From NCBI GenBank assembly GCA_030431255.1, contig JAUIJL010000007.1, positions 1-64,000 on the forward strand: a stretch of 64,000 bases of DNA, given 5' to 3'. The stretch's first letter is position 1; each line of letters begins with the position of its first letter. The DNA comes from Thermoanaerobaculia bacterium (GTDB taxonomy: Bacteria; Acidobacteriota; Thermoanaerobaculia; Multivoradales; J023). Under the pieces are notes generated by a model, which was not told the DNA's origin, did not search any database, and saw nothing but the letters and a program-made list of their open reading frames with translations. Of this stretch, positions 1 to 7,634 are shown piece by piece. A program made the translations under genes and the position numbers.

Positions 1-90
1 AATGGTGGCGGACGGCGGCAAAGGCCCCGAAAACCCGCTAGGATGGACTGGATCCCCACAGCCCAATGCGGGAATGGATCGAGAGAACGA

Positions 91-118
91 GGCCGCCGGA
101 GTGGCATCTCCGGCGGCC
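91..118. terminator. Strong hairpin, possible terminator of the 209-1324 gene
   Basis: A perfect 10-bp inverted repeat (GGCCGCCGGA at 91-100, its complement at 109-118) with an 8-nt loop lies just beyond the stop of the minus-strand gene. On the minus strand it is followed only by a mixed T/C stretch, so it is not a textbook intrinsic terminator. I see no gene in positions 1-208. Confidence 0.35.
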
Positions 119-208
119 CCGCTTCCCATGGCTCGGGGATCTTCGGGTAGAAGCGACACTTTTGCTGTCACACCCCTTGCCACGAGAAAGGAGGTCTTTC
201 CGAGCGGA

Positions 209-1324
209 TCAAACGACGAGAGCATGCTTCGGCTCTGGTAGGTCGACGGCAAGCGCCTCTTGTTGAAGGCTGAGCAGCTCGGCCCGCAGGGTCTCGGGCT
301 CGGCACCCTCAATAGGCTTGCCAGAAATCACCGCACGGGCGAGACGGCGTATGGACCGGCCCCAGCTCTGTTTGTCACTCAGCTTGCGCAATCCGAGCAC
401 GGCATGGATCAGTCGGTCCTCGTCGTCGGAATCGAAACAGGTGCTGAGCTTCCTGCAGAGCGCGGCAGCGGCGAGCAGCTCTTCGAGCACGATCTCCGGG
501 CCGCAGACTTCCAACGCCAGCTCCACGGCAGCCACTCGAAAGCGCACGGCGTTGGGCAAGCTGCCCTCGGCCTCGGCCAGGTCGGCCTGGGTCGAAAGTG
601 CCCGGCACTGCAGGGGTAGTGAGGGGCCTTGGGGTAGGGCGGCGAGCAGCTCTGCGGCTATGTCGAACCGTTGGGCTTTGAGATGAAGCTGCGCGAGCCG
701 TAGCCGAATCTCGAAGAGCTCCGGGCTCTCGCTGTCGGTGAGAAGTCCTTGGGCGGCTTCGAGGGTCATCCGGGCTCGGCGGTCGTCCTGCTTCTCGGCC
801 AGCGCGTCGGCGAGCTGGATCAGGCAGCGGGTTACGGCCGATTCACTGCCCGCGGTGGTGAGATGCACGGCCAGGGCGTGCTCAAGCCAGGAGACGACGC
901 CGGCCTCGGTCAGTATGTGGGCGGATCGTTCTACGGTGAAGGCGTAGAGGCTTGAAGCCGTGTCACGCCCGGCCCAGGCTTGGGCTTGCTCCATGGCCTT
1001 GCGAGCCGCCCGGGTTAGGCCCAGAGCGTGGCGGGTGGAGGCCCAGGCACCGAGCACCGCCGCCCACCGTTCGGCGACGCCGGGATTGCCCGGTCGCTTG
1101 CGCGCCTCGGCCGTGGCGGCTTCGAGCTCGATGTCGGCTTCGCGGGCAGCGCCGAGGCGATCGAAGCCGATGCGGCGATCAATGGCCGTGACCACCGCGG
1201 GCAACGGCACCGACCGAGCCGCCTCGGGTAGCGGTGTCGCTTCTAGGCGCACGTCCAAAGCGCCGAGCAGCCGGCCACAGCCTGGATCCGCCGGGCCACC
1301 ATCCAGATCTAAAAAAGAATCCAT
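209..1324 (-). CDS. TPR-like helical repeat protein, unknown function
   Basis: A soluble protein of about 371 residues made almost entirely of Ala/Leu/Glu-rich helix pairs, for example segments rich in LRLAQLHLKAQRFDIAAELL, which is typical of tetratricopeptide-like solenoids. No signal peptide, transmembrane segment or catalytic motif is visible. In-frame starts exist at 1336 (GTG), 1330 and 1324; the ATG at 1324 is chosen because a GGGGA stretch lies about 7 nt upstream. The gene is transcribed divergently from the small exported peptide at 1562, and a second, larger TPR-type protein lies beyond that peptide. TPR solenoids usually bind peptides or partner proteins, so a link to the peptide is possible but is inference only. 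The coding assignment is solid; the function is unknown. Confidence 0.75.
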   Translation of the reverse strand: MDSFLDLDGGPADPGCGRLLGALDVRLEATPLPEAARSVPLPAVVTAIDRRIGFDRLGAAREADIELEAATAEARKRPGNPGVAERWAAVLGAWASTRHALGLTRAARKAMEQAQAWAGRDTASSLYAFTVERSAHILTEAGVVSWLEHALAVHLTTAGSESAVTRCLIQLADALAEKQDDRRARMTLEAAQGLLTDSESPELFEIRLRLAQLHLKAQRFDIAAELLAALPQGPSLPLQCRALSTQADLAEAEGSLPNAVRFRVAAVELALEVCGPEIVLEELLAAAALCRKLSTCFDSDDEDRLIHAVLGLRKLSDKQSWGRSIRRLARAVISGKPIEGAEPETLRAELLSLQQEALAVDLPEPKHALVV

Positions 1325-1351
1325 AGCCATCCCCACGAGGTGTAGAGGTCT

Positions 1352-1428
1352 TCCGGCAAAACCGGAGGAATCGTTTCCTTGTGGGGAGATTGTGTGGAGG
1401 CCGAGACCGGAACAAAAGCGATTCCGGT
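1352..1428. promoter_or_regulatory. Divergent intergenic region with two small dyads
   Basis: The region between the divergent genes contains two short perfect dyads: TCCGG-N5-CCGGA at 1352-1366 and ACCGGAA-N9-TTCCGGT at 1406-1428. Both share a CCGGA core and could be operator half-sites for a regulator of either gene. No convincing -35/-10 pair was found. The stretch from 1440 to 1560 is noticeably AT-richer. Confidence 0.3.
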
Positions 1429-1561
1429 AAAGCGGCCTGCTTGCTTACCAATTAAACAAGAGGGATTTTATCTGGGGCAAATGCTTACAAGTTTTGCAGC
1501 AACCCTAATCGTGTAAGCGTGCGCCTGAAACCGGCAGAAGTCGAACAAACAGGAGATGAAG

Positions 1562-1810
1562 ATGGCAAATTTCAAGTCCGTTGTAGTACTCGCGATGTTA
1601 CTCCTCTTAGTAGTAATCCCCATTTCCGCGGCTCCTTCCATGGAAGGACCCTCCAGCTTTTCCGGTTCGGTGGGAAATTGGGTCGCTTTCTTCTTCCAAT
1701 GGCTGATGGGGTACACAGTGCAAACTAGTACCTCTGAGGTGCCAGTGGAGGCCGATGGCGCTGGGCCGCCGACCACCGAGCTCGGTGGAAACTACATCCC
1801 TATCGGTTAG
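1562..1810 (+). CDS. Small exported hydrophobic peptide (82 aa)
   Basis: The product begins with a typical signal peptide (positively charged start, then a run of aliphatic residues ending near ISAAPS at about residue 25). An aromatic hydrophobic patch (WVAFFFQWLMGY, about residues 39-50) and an acidic Pro/Gly tail ending ELGGNYIPIG follow. An in-frame ATG lies 6 nt upstream at 1556, but AGGAG at 1551-1555 abuts it, so 1562 with a 6-nt spacer is the better start. It ends 6 bp before the 3' end of the convergent TPR gene and is divergent from another TPR gene. I recognise no family. A secreted signal or precursor peptide read by the TPR neighbours is a reasonable hypothesis; a small membrane-associated protein is the alternative. 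Confidence 0.6.
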   Translation: MANFKSVVVLAMLLLLVVIPISAAPSMEGPSSFSGSVGNWVAFFFQWLMGYTVQTSTSEVPVEADGAGPPTTELGGNYIPIG

Positions 1811-1816
1811 CAGGCA

Positions 1817-3952
1817 CTAGTCACTGCGAAATACATTTGGGAAGCGAACTCGATGCATCGTTTCTTGTATCGAGCTTGCTTCCACCGTTCCCCCCAGGAG
1901 ATCCCTGCACAGCTGCAAAACAGCTGTTTGTCCGATTGGGTTTGCGCTCAGTTTGCTCGCAAGCGGTAGGAGCTTCGTCGCTTGCGTGCGGGCCTGCCCC
2001 ATCAACCCGTTGCGAATAAGATGACGGCATTTTTCCACTTCGACGAGCACCCAGTCAGTCACTCTGCTGGCTTTGCTCATTCCCGCACTGGCCTGTTCAA
2101 GCAGTTCCATCGGCAAAGCGACTTCGCCTGCTTGCGAATAGCATTCAGCCTTCGTCCAAAGGTAGTCGGGAAAATACGGCGGTTCGGATCCAGGGGAAGG
2201 CTCAGCCTTTTTCAGGAACTCCAGGGCCAAGAGAGAGTCTCCCAATCTTAGATGAGCTCGTGCAACGCTCAAACAGACTAGGCCCGGAGGCAAGGCCTTC
2301 ACGTCACCGTTGGCGCCTAGGCAAGCTGACCGGAGAATCAATGTGGTCTCATAGTGCTGCCGTACTTCTGCCACTACACTTTCCAAATATAGACCCAGCA
2401 CGAGCCCCTGCGGGTTCCAGTGATTGAGATCGGTGATTCTGGCCCTTTCGATGAAAGCCAAGGCCATGCAGACGTCGCCAAGCTCCAATGCAAGCATGCT
2501 CGCTGTTCTATGGGAGTAGGAAACTTGAGGAGCTTCAATCCTGGGGCCCGCCAACCGTTGGACTCTAAAGGCGCCCTGAATTACTTTTCTGGAGAGGTCT
2601 AGGTGCCCTACTTCTCGCAGCATGTGAGCGGCAAGAACAAGTCCTCCATGAAGCCGCAGGCTGTCACGGGAGTTGATTGCCGCTGGCTGCTGCTGGCTTA
2701 GGAGTTCGAAGGCACCTAACAAGTTGGTGAATTCATCTTCCGACTTTGCAGTCCAACACGGAATATCAAAAATAGCGTGGTTATTTACCGAATCAACAAT
2801 TTTGAGCCTACACAGCCAGTGAAGCACCGCCTGCCAGGGTTCCTCGGAGCGTTCTTTACCAGAGCTGCTTAAGCTTTGGAACCAGAGTTCTGGAGACGGA
2901 AAACTCAAGCCCTGGCGTGCTAAGCGTTGCAGCTGTAACGAGGGACTAACATCGAGAACCTGCGTCAGCTTGACCCAGCGGCCCAATGTCATCGGTGCTC
3001 GGCGTTTGACCGCCATCGAAAACGCCTTTTGGGCACCGAGCTGCTGATCTAGTCGGCCGGCTGAAATCGGAGAAGCAGCTCGATCTGACCCCATGATCTG
3101 TAGCAAGCAGCTCAGGTCTCGATTCCCCTCAACATGTGCCGCTTCGGCCGCATGTCCCCAATACCCAGCCTCTGGATCTGTAGAATCGCTGGAAAGAGAC
3201 TTTGCTTCTCGGCTTAGGCGCTCTGCCAATTCGAAGTCGGAATTGAGAATTGCTGCAAGGGCCGCTTCTCCGAGGCACCACATACGGTCAGCGGCCCATT
3301 CCTTAGCTCGGCAAATCTCAGCCCCTTGTTGGTAAAGGTAACTCCGAAGCTCGAAGTCTGGTATCTGGACTTCCAGCTCGAATGCATGAGCTAGTAGCTC
3401 ACATGCAACTTCGAGTTTATTCGCTTCACGAAGCAGACTTGTGGCGACGCCCAAGGAAGCTATGAGTTCGCGTCCGGAGACCGGGTCCAAAAGCTCCTGG
3501 CCGTTCAAGGCATAGAAAGAAAACATGAGCTCGGCAAACCTCAGCCCATGAGATGGAGGAAGCTCGAATCCCAGCAGTTTGAGATGGGCGGCTACGTCGA
3601 AAGGCACCACCGCTCCACTTTTCTGAATCCTGACCTTGGAAATCCACTCGAGGAAGGTCTCCAGGTTATGTGAAACCTCAGCCCTAGATTTCAGGCCGCG
3701 AGCCCTGAAAAAAACAGACCCATCAGGCTGGCTCAACTCTGGTGTCGAAGCGTAGCGGCTGAAAAGCTCTTGCGGACTGCAGCCGAGCAACCGACCCAAG
3801 CCGAAAAGATCTTGGAGTTTTAAACGATCAGGACTTACTCTGAAAAAGAAACGGTCGGACCGGCCCATAATTTCATGAAGCTGCTCAAGGGTAGCTCGAT
3901 CCAGCCGCCGCAGGTCTCGGCGCAGTCGATCCAGGATGAGTTGGGCGTCCAT
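1817..3952 (-). CDS. HTH-like/TPR protein, possible peptide-responsive regulator
   Basis: A 711-residue helical-repeat protein. The first 70 residues resemble an XRE-type helix-turn-helix: LEQLHEIMGRS, then a segment ending LFGLGRLLGCSPQELFSRY, a pattern common at the end of XRE folds. The remainder is a long TPR-like solenoid with recurring Ala/Leu/Arg helices. No signal peptide is seen. A TTG at 3970 is possible, but the ATG at 3952 has GGAG 5 nt upstream and is preferred. Base composition is much lower in GC (roughly 40-58 % in lines I counted, against about 68 % for the nearby ABC gene), which suggests acquisition from elsewhere. The HTH-TPR architecture recalls RRNPP-type quorum sensing receptors, and the adjacent exported peptide strengthens that analogy. 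The functional assignment is inference. Confidence 0.65.
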   Translation of the reverse strand: MDAQLILDRLRRDLRRLDRATLEQLHEIMGRSDRFFFRVSPDRLKLQDLFGLGRLLGCSPQELFSRYASTPELSQPDGSVFFRARGLKSRAEVSHNLETFLEWISKVRIQKSGAVVPFDVAAHLKLLGFELPPSHGLRFAELMFSFYALNGQELLDPVSGRELIASLGVATSLLREANKLEVACELLAHAFELEVQIPDFELRSYLYQQGAEICRAKEWAADRMWCLGEAALAAILNSDFELAERLSREAKSLSSDSTDPEAGYWGHAAEAAHVEGNRDLSCLLQIMGSDRAASPISAGRLDQQLGAQKAFSMAVKRRAPMTLGRWVKLTQVLDVSPSLQLQRLARQGLSFPSPELWFQSLSSSGKERSEEPWQAVLHWLCRLKIVDSVNNHAIFDIPCWTAKSEDEFTNLLGAFELLSQQQPAAINSRDSLRLHGGLVLAAHMLREVGHLDLSRKVIQGAFRVQRLAGPRIEAPQVSYSHRTASMLALELGDVCMALAFIERARITDLNHWNPQGLVLGLYLESVVAEVRQHYETTLILRSACLGANGDVKALPPGLVCLSVARAHLRLGDSLLALEFLKKAEPSPGSEPPYFPDYLWTKAECYSQAGEVALPMELLEQASAGMSKASRVTDWVLVEVEKCRHLIRNGLMGQARTQATKLLPLASKLSANPIGQTAVLQLCRDLLGGTVEASSIQETMHRVRFPNVFRSD

Positions 3953-4087
3953 TGATTCTCCGGGCTCCAAGCTTTTGAAGACACCGCTAGCATACCCCAG
4001 GCCGCCAAAATTTCGGACAAACTGTACGGAAGGGCTCTTTTCTCAACCCTCCCACAGCTCCAACCCACGACTCCACCGCCGTGCAAA

Positions 4088-4109
4088 GAAGGCCGGGAGA
4101 CTGGCCTTC
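4088..4109. terminator. Hairpin between 3' end of UPF0175 remnant and TPR gene
   Basis: A perfect 7-bp dyad (GAAGGCC at 4088-4094, GGCCTTC at 4103-4109) with an 8-nt loop lies 20 bp past the stop of the UPF0175-like gene and upstream of the TPR gene. There is only a weak T-tract on the minus side, so termination strength is uncertain. Confidence 0.35.
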
Positions 4110-4129
4110 TGAAAATTGACTCGAATCGA

Positions 4130-4380
4130 CTATTCGCCCTCAATCTCTTCGAGCAGATCCTCGAAGGTCACTTGGCAGGCGGGAACCTTCCTCCAAAAGA
4201 GCTCTTCTAAGAGCTCCGAGCGCGTTAGGCCCGCTATTTCGGCCGCTTTACCTTGGGAAATGGAGCCCTGGGCATACCATTGCACACAGGCAGCGATTTT
4301 CATTTCAGCCGCAAATTCCCTAGGAGATAGTCGAAGAGCCGAGAATGCGCTTGGGGTAGGTCGTAGTGGATGGAAGCCAT
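4130..4380 (-). pseudogene. UPF0175 family antitoxin-like gene with a frameshift
   Basis: Reading from an ATG at 4380-4378 gives MASIHYDLPQ, a typical UPF0175 N-terminus. The frame then closes, while the +2 frame continues with SPREFAAEMKIAACVQWYAQ, then GSISQGKAAEIAGLTRSEL and a C-terminal LLEEIEGE, ending at 4130. The second part is an unmistakable UPF0175 core (the ISQGKAAELAGL-type segment). The shift can be placed at GCGC, 4347-4350, where a two-base GC duplication would explain it. AGGAG lies 6 nt upstream of the ATG. UPF0175 proteins commonly act as antitoxins for DUF3368 PIN-like nucleases; no such partner is seen beside it. It is either a true pseudogene or an assembly error. Confidence 0.65.
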
Positions 4381-4475
4381 TTTGATCTCCTCGTTACTCT
4401 CCTCGAATGGGAGCTTATCAGCGATTGGGAGTCGGGTCGGAGCCGGATGCGAATCCGAACAGCGACTTTCCGAGC

Positions 4476-5330
4476 TCAGCCCAAAGACCGGCCGGTGACT
4501 TTGAGGAAGACGTCTTCCAAGGTGCTTTCTTGACTGTGGATACGATGCACCCGGTGGGTTCGAATATCGTTGAGAAAGGTTTCGTTTTGACCGAGACCGT
4601 CGAGCTCGTATTGCTTCTCTTCCACTCCGCCGGCGAGGTCCAGCTCGACCACCACTTTGCGCTCACCGTATTGATCTTTTAGACGCTCCGGGGCGTCGAG
4701 GGCGCGCAGCTCGCCGTCGACCAGAAAAGCGACCCAATCGCAGAGCTCTTCGGCGGCGGCCATGTCGTGGGTGGTCAGGAAGATGGTGGTGCCCGCCTCT
4801 CGCCGTTCGAGGATCAGGTCTTTGATCCGGCGGGCGTTGGCGGGATCGAGGCCTGAGGTGGGCTCGTCGAGGAAGAGCAGCCGGGGATGGTGCATCAAGC
4901 TGCGGACGAAAGTCAGGCGACGTTTCATGCCCTTGGAGAAATGGCTGACCAGCTGGTCGGCGGCGGGCTCCAGGTTCACCAGCTCCAACAGGCGCTCCGG
5001 CGATTCCACTTGCCCTCGATACAGACCCCCGAAGTAACGGAGGTTCTCGGCGGCGGTCAGCCGTTCGAAGTGGCTGGGTGCCTCAAAGGCGACGCCCACG
5101 TCTTCGAAGAGGTCCGATCCCCACGCTGCCGGAGAGCGCCCCATCAGCTCCACGGCTCCGGAATACCCACCCAAAAGGCCCACCAAGACGTTTTGGGTGG
5201 TGCTCTTTCCCGCCCCGCTCGGACCGAGAAAACCGAAAATCTCGCCGTCGACCACCTCGAAGTCGAGCCCTTTCAAGGTCGGCTCGGGGGAGCCTGGATA
5301 GGAAAATCTCAGATCTTGGACGCGGATCAT
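4476..5330 (-). CDS. ABC transporter ATP-binding protein (ABC-2/CcmA-type)
   Basis: A cytoplasmic ATPase subunit of 284 residues that would power an ABC-2-type exporter. Walker A GPSGAGKST is at 36-44, the signature variant FSKGMKRR at 131-138 (the SKGM form is usual in drug/antibiotic or multi-copper exporters), Walker B LLFLDEP at 151-157, the D-loop SGLD after it, and the switch His at 188. The C-terminal 80 residues form the accessory domain common in this subfamily. The start at 5330 (MIRVQDLRFSY) fits the family and has AAGG just upstream; an ATG at 5345 would add five residues. No permease gene is adjacent on either side, which is unusual because these ATPases are normally cotranscribed with one. 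The substrate cannot be predicted. Confidence 0.85.
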   Translation of the reverse strand: MIRVQDLRFSYPGSPEPTLKGLDFEVVDGEIFGFLGPSGAGKSTTQNVLVGLLGGYSGAVELMGRSPAAWGSDLFEDVGVAFEAPSHFERLTAAENLRYFGGLYRGQVESPERLLELVNLEPAADQLVSHFSKGMKRRLTFVRSLMHHPRLLFLDEPTSGLDPANARRIKDLILERREAGTTIFLTTHDMAAAEELCDWVAFLVDGELRALDAPERLKDQYGERKVVVELDLAGGVEEKQYELDGLGQNETFLNDIRTHRVHRIHSQESTLEDVFLKVTGRSLG

Positions 5331-5392
5331 GGAGCCTTGGTGCATGGCGTCATTGTTTCATGCGCCACCGCTCCATGCGCCGACTCGATGCT

Positions 5393-6238
5393 TCAGACGC
5401 TGTCGCAGGCCGGAAGATTCAGCAGCTCGGCACGGATCTCGGGCCAAACGCCGCTGCGAGGATCGATGAGATCGAAGTGGTCCGCTCCGGGCAGGACTCG
5501 CAAGGACACCGAATCTCCGGCTTGCCTCGCCGCATCGGCGTAGAGCTCGCTCATGGTGACCGGCACCAGACGATCCGCGTCACCGTGGAAGAGCACCTGG
5601 GGCACACCCAGAGGTAGCAAGGCGCTGGGAGAAGCCGACCGGTATCGCTCCGGAACAGACTCGGGCGATCCACCCAGGAAGTGCTCGACCACGTTGTAGC
5701 AAAGCTTCTCCTGCCGGCAACGTTCCAAATCGCTGATCGCCGCCAAGCCGACGACCTTGGAGATGCGGATGGGGTCGCCCTTGAGCTTTCGGGCGAGCAA
5801 CGGGCTATCCGACGGCAGGCCCGCTCGACCCGCCAACCAGAGCCCGAGATGGCCGCCGGCCGAGTGGCCCAGCACTTGGAGGCGGCTCAGGTCTAGTCGA
5901 TGCGCCCCGGCGATCTCGGTCAGATGGTCCGCGGCGGCCCCGACATCGAGGAAGGTTCCGGGGTAGCCGCCACCGATATTGCCCAAACGTCGAAATTCGA
6001 TGCACCAGGTGGCTAGGCCATGCTCGGCCAGGTCGGCGCAGAGGTGGGTGACGTGCCCGAGATCGAATTCCCCCAACCAAAAACCACCGTGGATCACGAT
6101 CACCAGCGGGATCGGCCCCTCTGCCGTGTCGCCGGGTTTCGGAAGCCGCAGCTCACCGAATCGTAGCGGTCCCTTGCCGTAGGAAACGCGGAGATCAGGC
6201 TGCGGGCTGGGGGTGTCGAAAATCCAACGGTCGAACAT
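5393..6238 (-). CDS. Alpha/beta hydrolase (esterase/lipase, BD-FAE-like)
   Basis: A 281-residue alpha/beta hydrolase. The oxyanion motif HGG is at residues 50-52, the nucleophile elbow GHSAGG at 124-129 puts Ser126 in place, an acidic residue sits in HGDADRLVP (Asp222), and the catalytic His is in GADHFD (about 254). This order matches the esterase/kynurenine-formamidase-like group (COG0657/BD-FAE). There is no signal peptide, so it is probably cytoplasmic. AAGGA lies 5 nt before the ATG. It lies about 60 bp upstream of the ABC ATPase on the same strand, so cotranscription is possible. The substrate is probably a short ester or amide but cannot be specified. Confidence 0.8.
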   Translation of the reverse strand: MFDRWIFDTPSPQPDLRVSYGKGPLRFGELRLPKPGDTAEGPIPLVIVIHGGFWLGEFDLGHVTHLCADLAEHGLATWCIEFRRLGNIGGGYPGTFLDVGAAADHLTEIAGAHRLDLSRLQVLGHSAGGHLGLWLAGRAGLPSDSPLLARKLKGDPIRISKVVGLAAISDLERCRQEKLCYNVVEHFLGGSPESVPERYRSASPSALLPLGVPQVLFHGDADRLVPVTMSELYADAARQAGDSVSLRVLPGADHFDLIDPRSGVWPEIRAELLNLPACDSV

Positions 6239-6438
6239 GAGCTTCCTTGGAGGTCCGTCCAGAAATGCTTTCTCGGTGAGTCGGCGCGGCGCCCTGCGCG
6301 CGTCGCTCCGAAACTCGCGCCACCGCTGAGGCGCCGCCGCAAGATGCTGATGTGGTCGATCTTATGCCGATCCACAGGCTGAACCGCTCAGACAGTCTCC
6401 GCATTCCGTGCTCGGCGCGCCGCGCCTTCCAGGTCCTC

Positions 6439-6470
6439 GATAACGTCAAGACTGGATAACGTCAAGACTG
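6439..6470. repeat. Two perfect 16-bp tandem repeats
   Basis: The unit GATAACGTCAAGACTG occurs twice without a gap (6439-6454 and 6455-6470), starting 13 bp beyond the asd stop codon. The rest of the 245-bp gap between asd and the esterase gene shows no gene. Confidence 0.8.
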
Positions 6471-6483
6471 TGTGGAGCTTGGC

Positions 6484-7566
6484 TTAGCTCTTCGGTGCTT
6501 GGAGGTCGCCCAAATATCCTTTGGCGATGGCCAGCTCCGCCACCAAGATGGATCCACCGGCCGCGCCCCGCAACGTATTGTGGGACAGCACGACAAATTT
6601 GAAGTCTAGGATCGGGCATTTGCGCACCCGGCCCACGGTGGTGGCCATGCCTCGATCCCGATCGCGATCCAGGCGGGGCTGGGGACGATCGGGCTCTGAC
6701 AGCAGGTGCACGGGCTGGGCCGGGGCGGACGGCAGACCCAGGGCTTGGGCCTCGGAGGTGAAGCCGCGCAGGGCGTCCTCCACCTCGTGCAAATCGGTCA
6801 TGCGATCCAATCGCACGGACACGCAGAGCGTATGACCGTCGACCACCGGAACCCGATTGCACATGGCGCTGATGACGAAACAACCCGGTTTGATCTCACC
6901 GTCCTCGAACCGTCCCAGGATCTTGAACGGCTCGGTTTCCAGCTTCTCTTCCTCGTTGCCGATGTAGGGCACGACGTTGTCGATCATCGCCATGCTCGAC
7001 ACGCCCGGAATGCCCGCGCCGGACACCGCCTGCAGGGTGGTGACTTGCACCGCCTCAATGCCGAAAGCGTCGTGCAGGGGCTTGAGCGCCAGGCACAGGC
7101 CGATGGTGCTGCAATTGGGGTTGGTCAAGATGCCGCCGGAGCCGTAGGGCTGCTGTTCGAGCAAAGCCAGATGCTCTGGGTTGACCTCGGGGATCATCAA
7201 CGGCACCAGCTCGTCCATGCGGTGGGCGCTGGCGTTGGACACCACGTAATGACCGGCCCGGGCATAAGATTCTTCCACCCGCTTGGCAGTGGCGGAATCG
7301 AGGGCGGAAAAGAGGATCCGGCTCTCCAGAGGCGTGCCCTCGGGATCGGTGGCTTTCACCACTTGATCCGCGATCTCCGACGGCAAGGTCGAGGACTGAT
7401 ACCAATCCGCGGCCTCCGCGTAGGTCTTGCCGGCGGAACGCTCCGACGCGGTCAGCTCGGCAATGCGGAACCACGGATGATCGTGCAGCAATTGGATGAA
7501 CCGTTGACCGACACTGCCGGTGGCTCCGAGCACGGCAACGGGAATTCGCGAATCTGGTGAGCTCAT
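6484..7566 (-). CDS. asd: Aspartate-semialdehyde dehydrogenase
   Basis: Catalyses NADPH-dependent reduction of L-4-aspartyl phosphate to aspartate semialdehyde, the branch point to lysine, threonine and methionine. The NADP-binding loop GATGSVG is at 14-20, the nucleophilic Cys152 in TNPNCST, and the acid/base His245 in VVDGHTLCV. The NPNCST form, the SGAGIPGVS segment and the 360-residue length place it in the archaeal/fungal-type ASADH branch rather than the E. coli type. Start at 7566 is supported by AGGA about 8 nt upstream. It follows thrA on the same strand with a 54-bp gap made largely of 16-bp repeats, so the two form a probable aspartate-pathway operon. Confidence 0.93.
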   Translation of the reverse strand: MSSPDSRIPVAVLGATGSVGQRFIQLLHDHPWFRIAELTASERSAGKTYAEAADWYQSSTLPSEIADQVVKATDPEGTPLESRILFSALDSATAKRVEESYARAGHYVVSNASAHRMDELVPLMIPEVNPEHLALLEQQPYGSGGILTNPNCSTIGLCLALKPLHDAFGIEAVQVTTLQAVSGAGIPGVSSMAMIDNVVPYIGNEEEKLETEPFKILGRFEDGEIKPGCFVISAMCNRVPVVDGHTLCVSVRLDRMTDLHEVEDALRGFTSEAQALGLPSAPAQPVHLLSEPDRPQPRLDRDRDRGMATTVGRVRKCPILDFKFVVLSHNTLRGAAGGSILVAELAIAKGYLGDLQAPKS

Positions 7567-7589
7567 GGTGATTTCCTACTCAAGATGTC

Positions 7590-7634
7590 GATCAGAGGCG
7601 TCGATCAAAGGCGTCGTCGATCAAAGGCGTCGTC
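7590..7634. repeat. 16-bp tandem repeat spanning the thrA stop codon
   Basis: Two exact copies of GATCAAAGGCGTCGTC (7603-7618, 7619-7634) follow a shorter variant (GATCAGAGGCGTC, 7590-7602). The stop codon of thrA lies inside the last copy, so the array overlaps the extreme C-terminus of ThrA and fills most of the thrA-asd gap. Because the unit is not a multiple of three, gain or loss of copies would move the stop codon. Confidence 0.8.
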
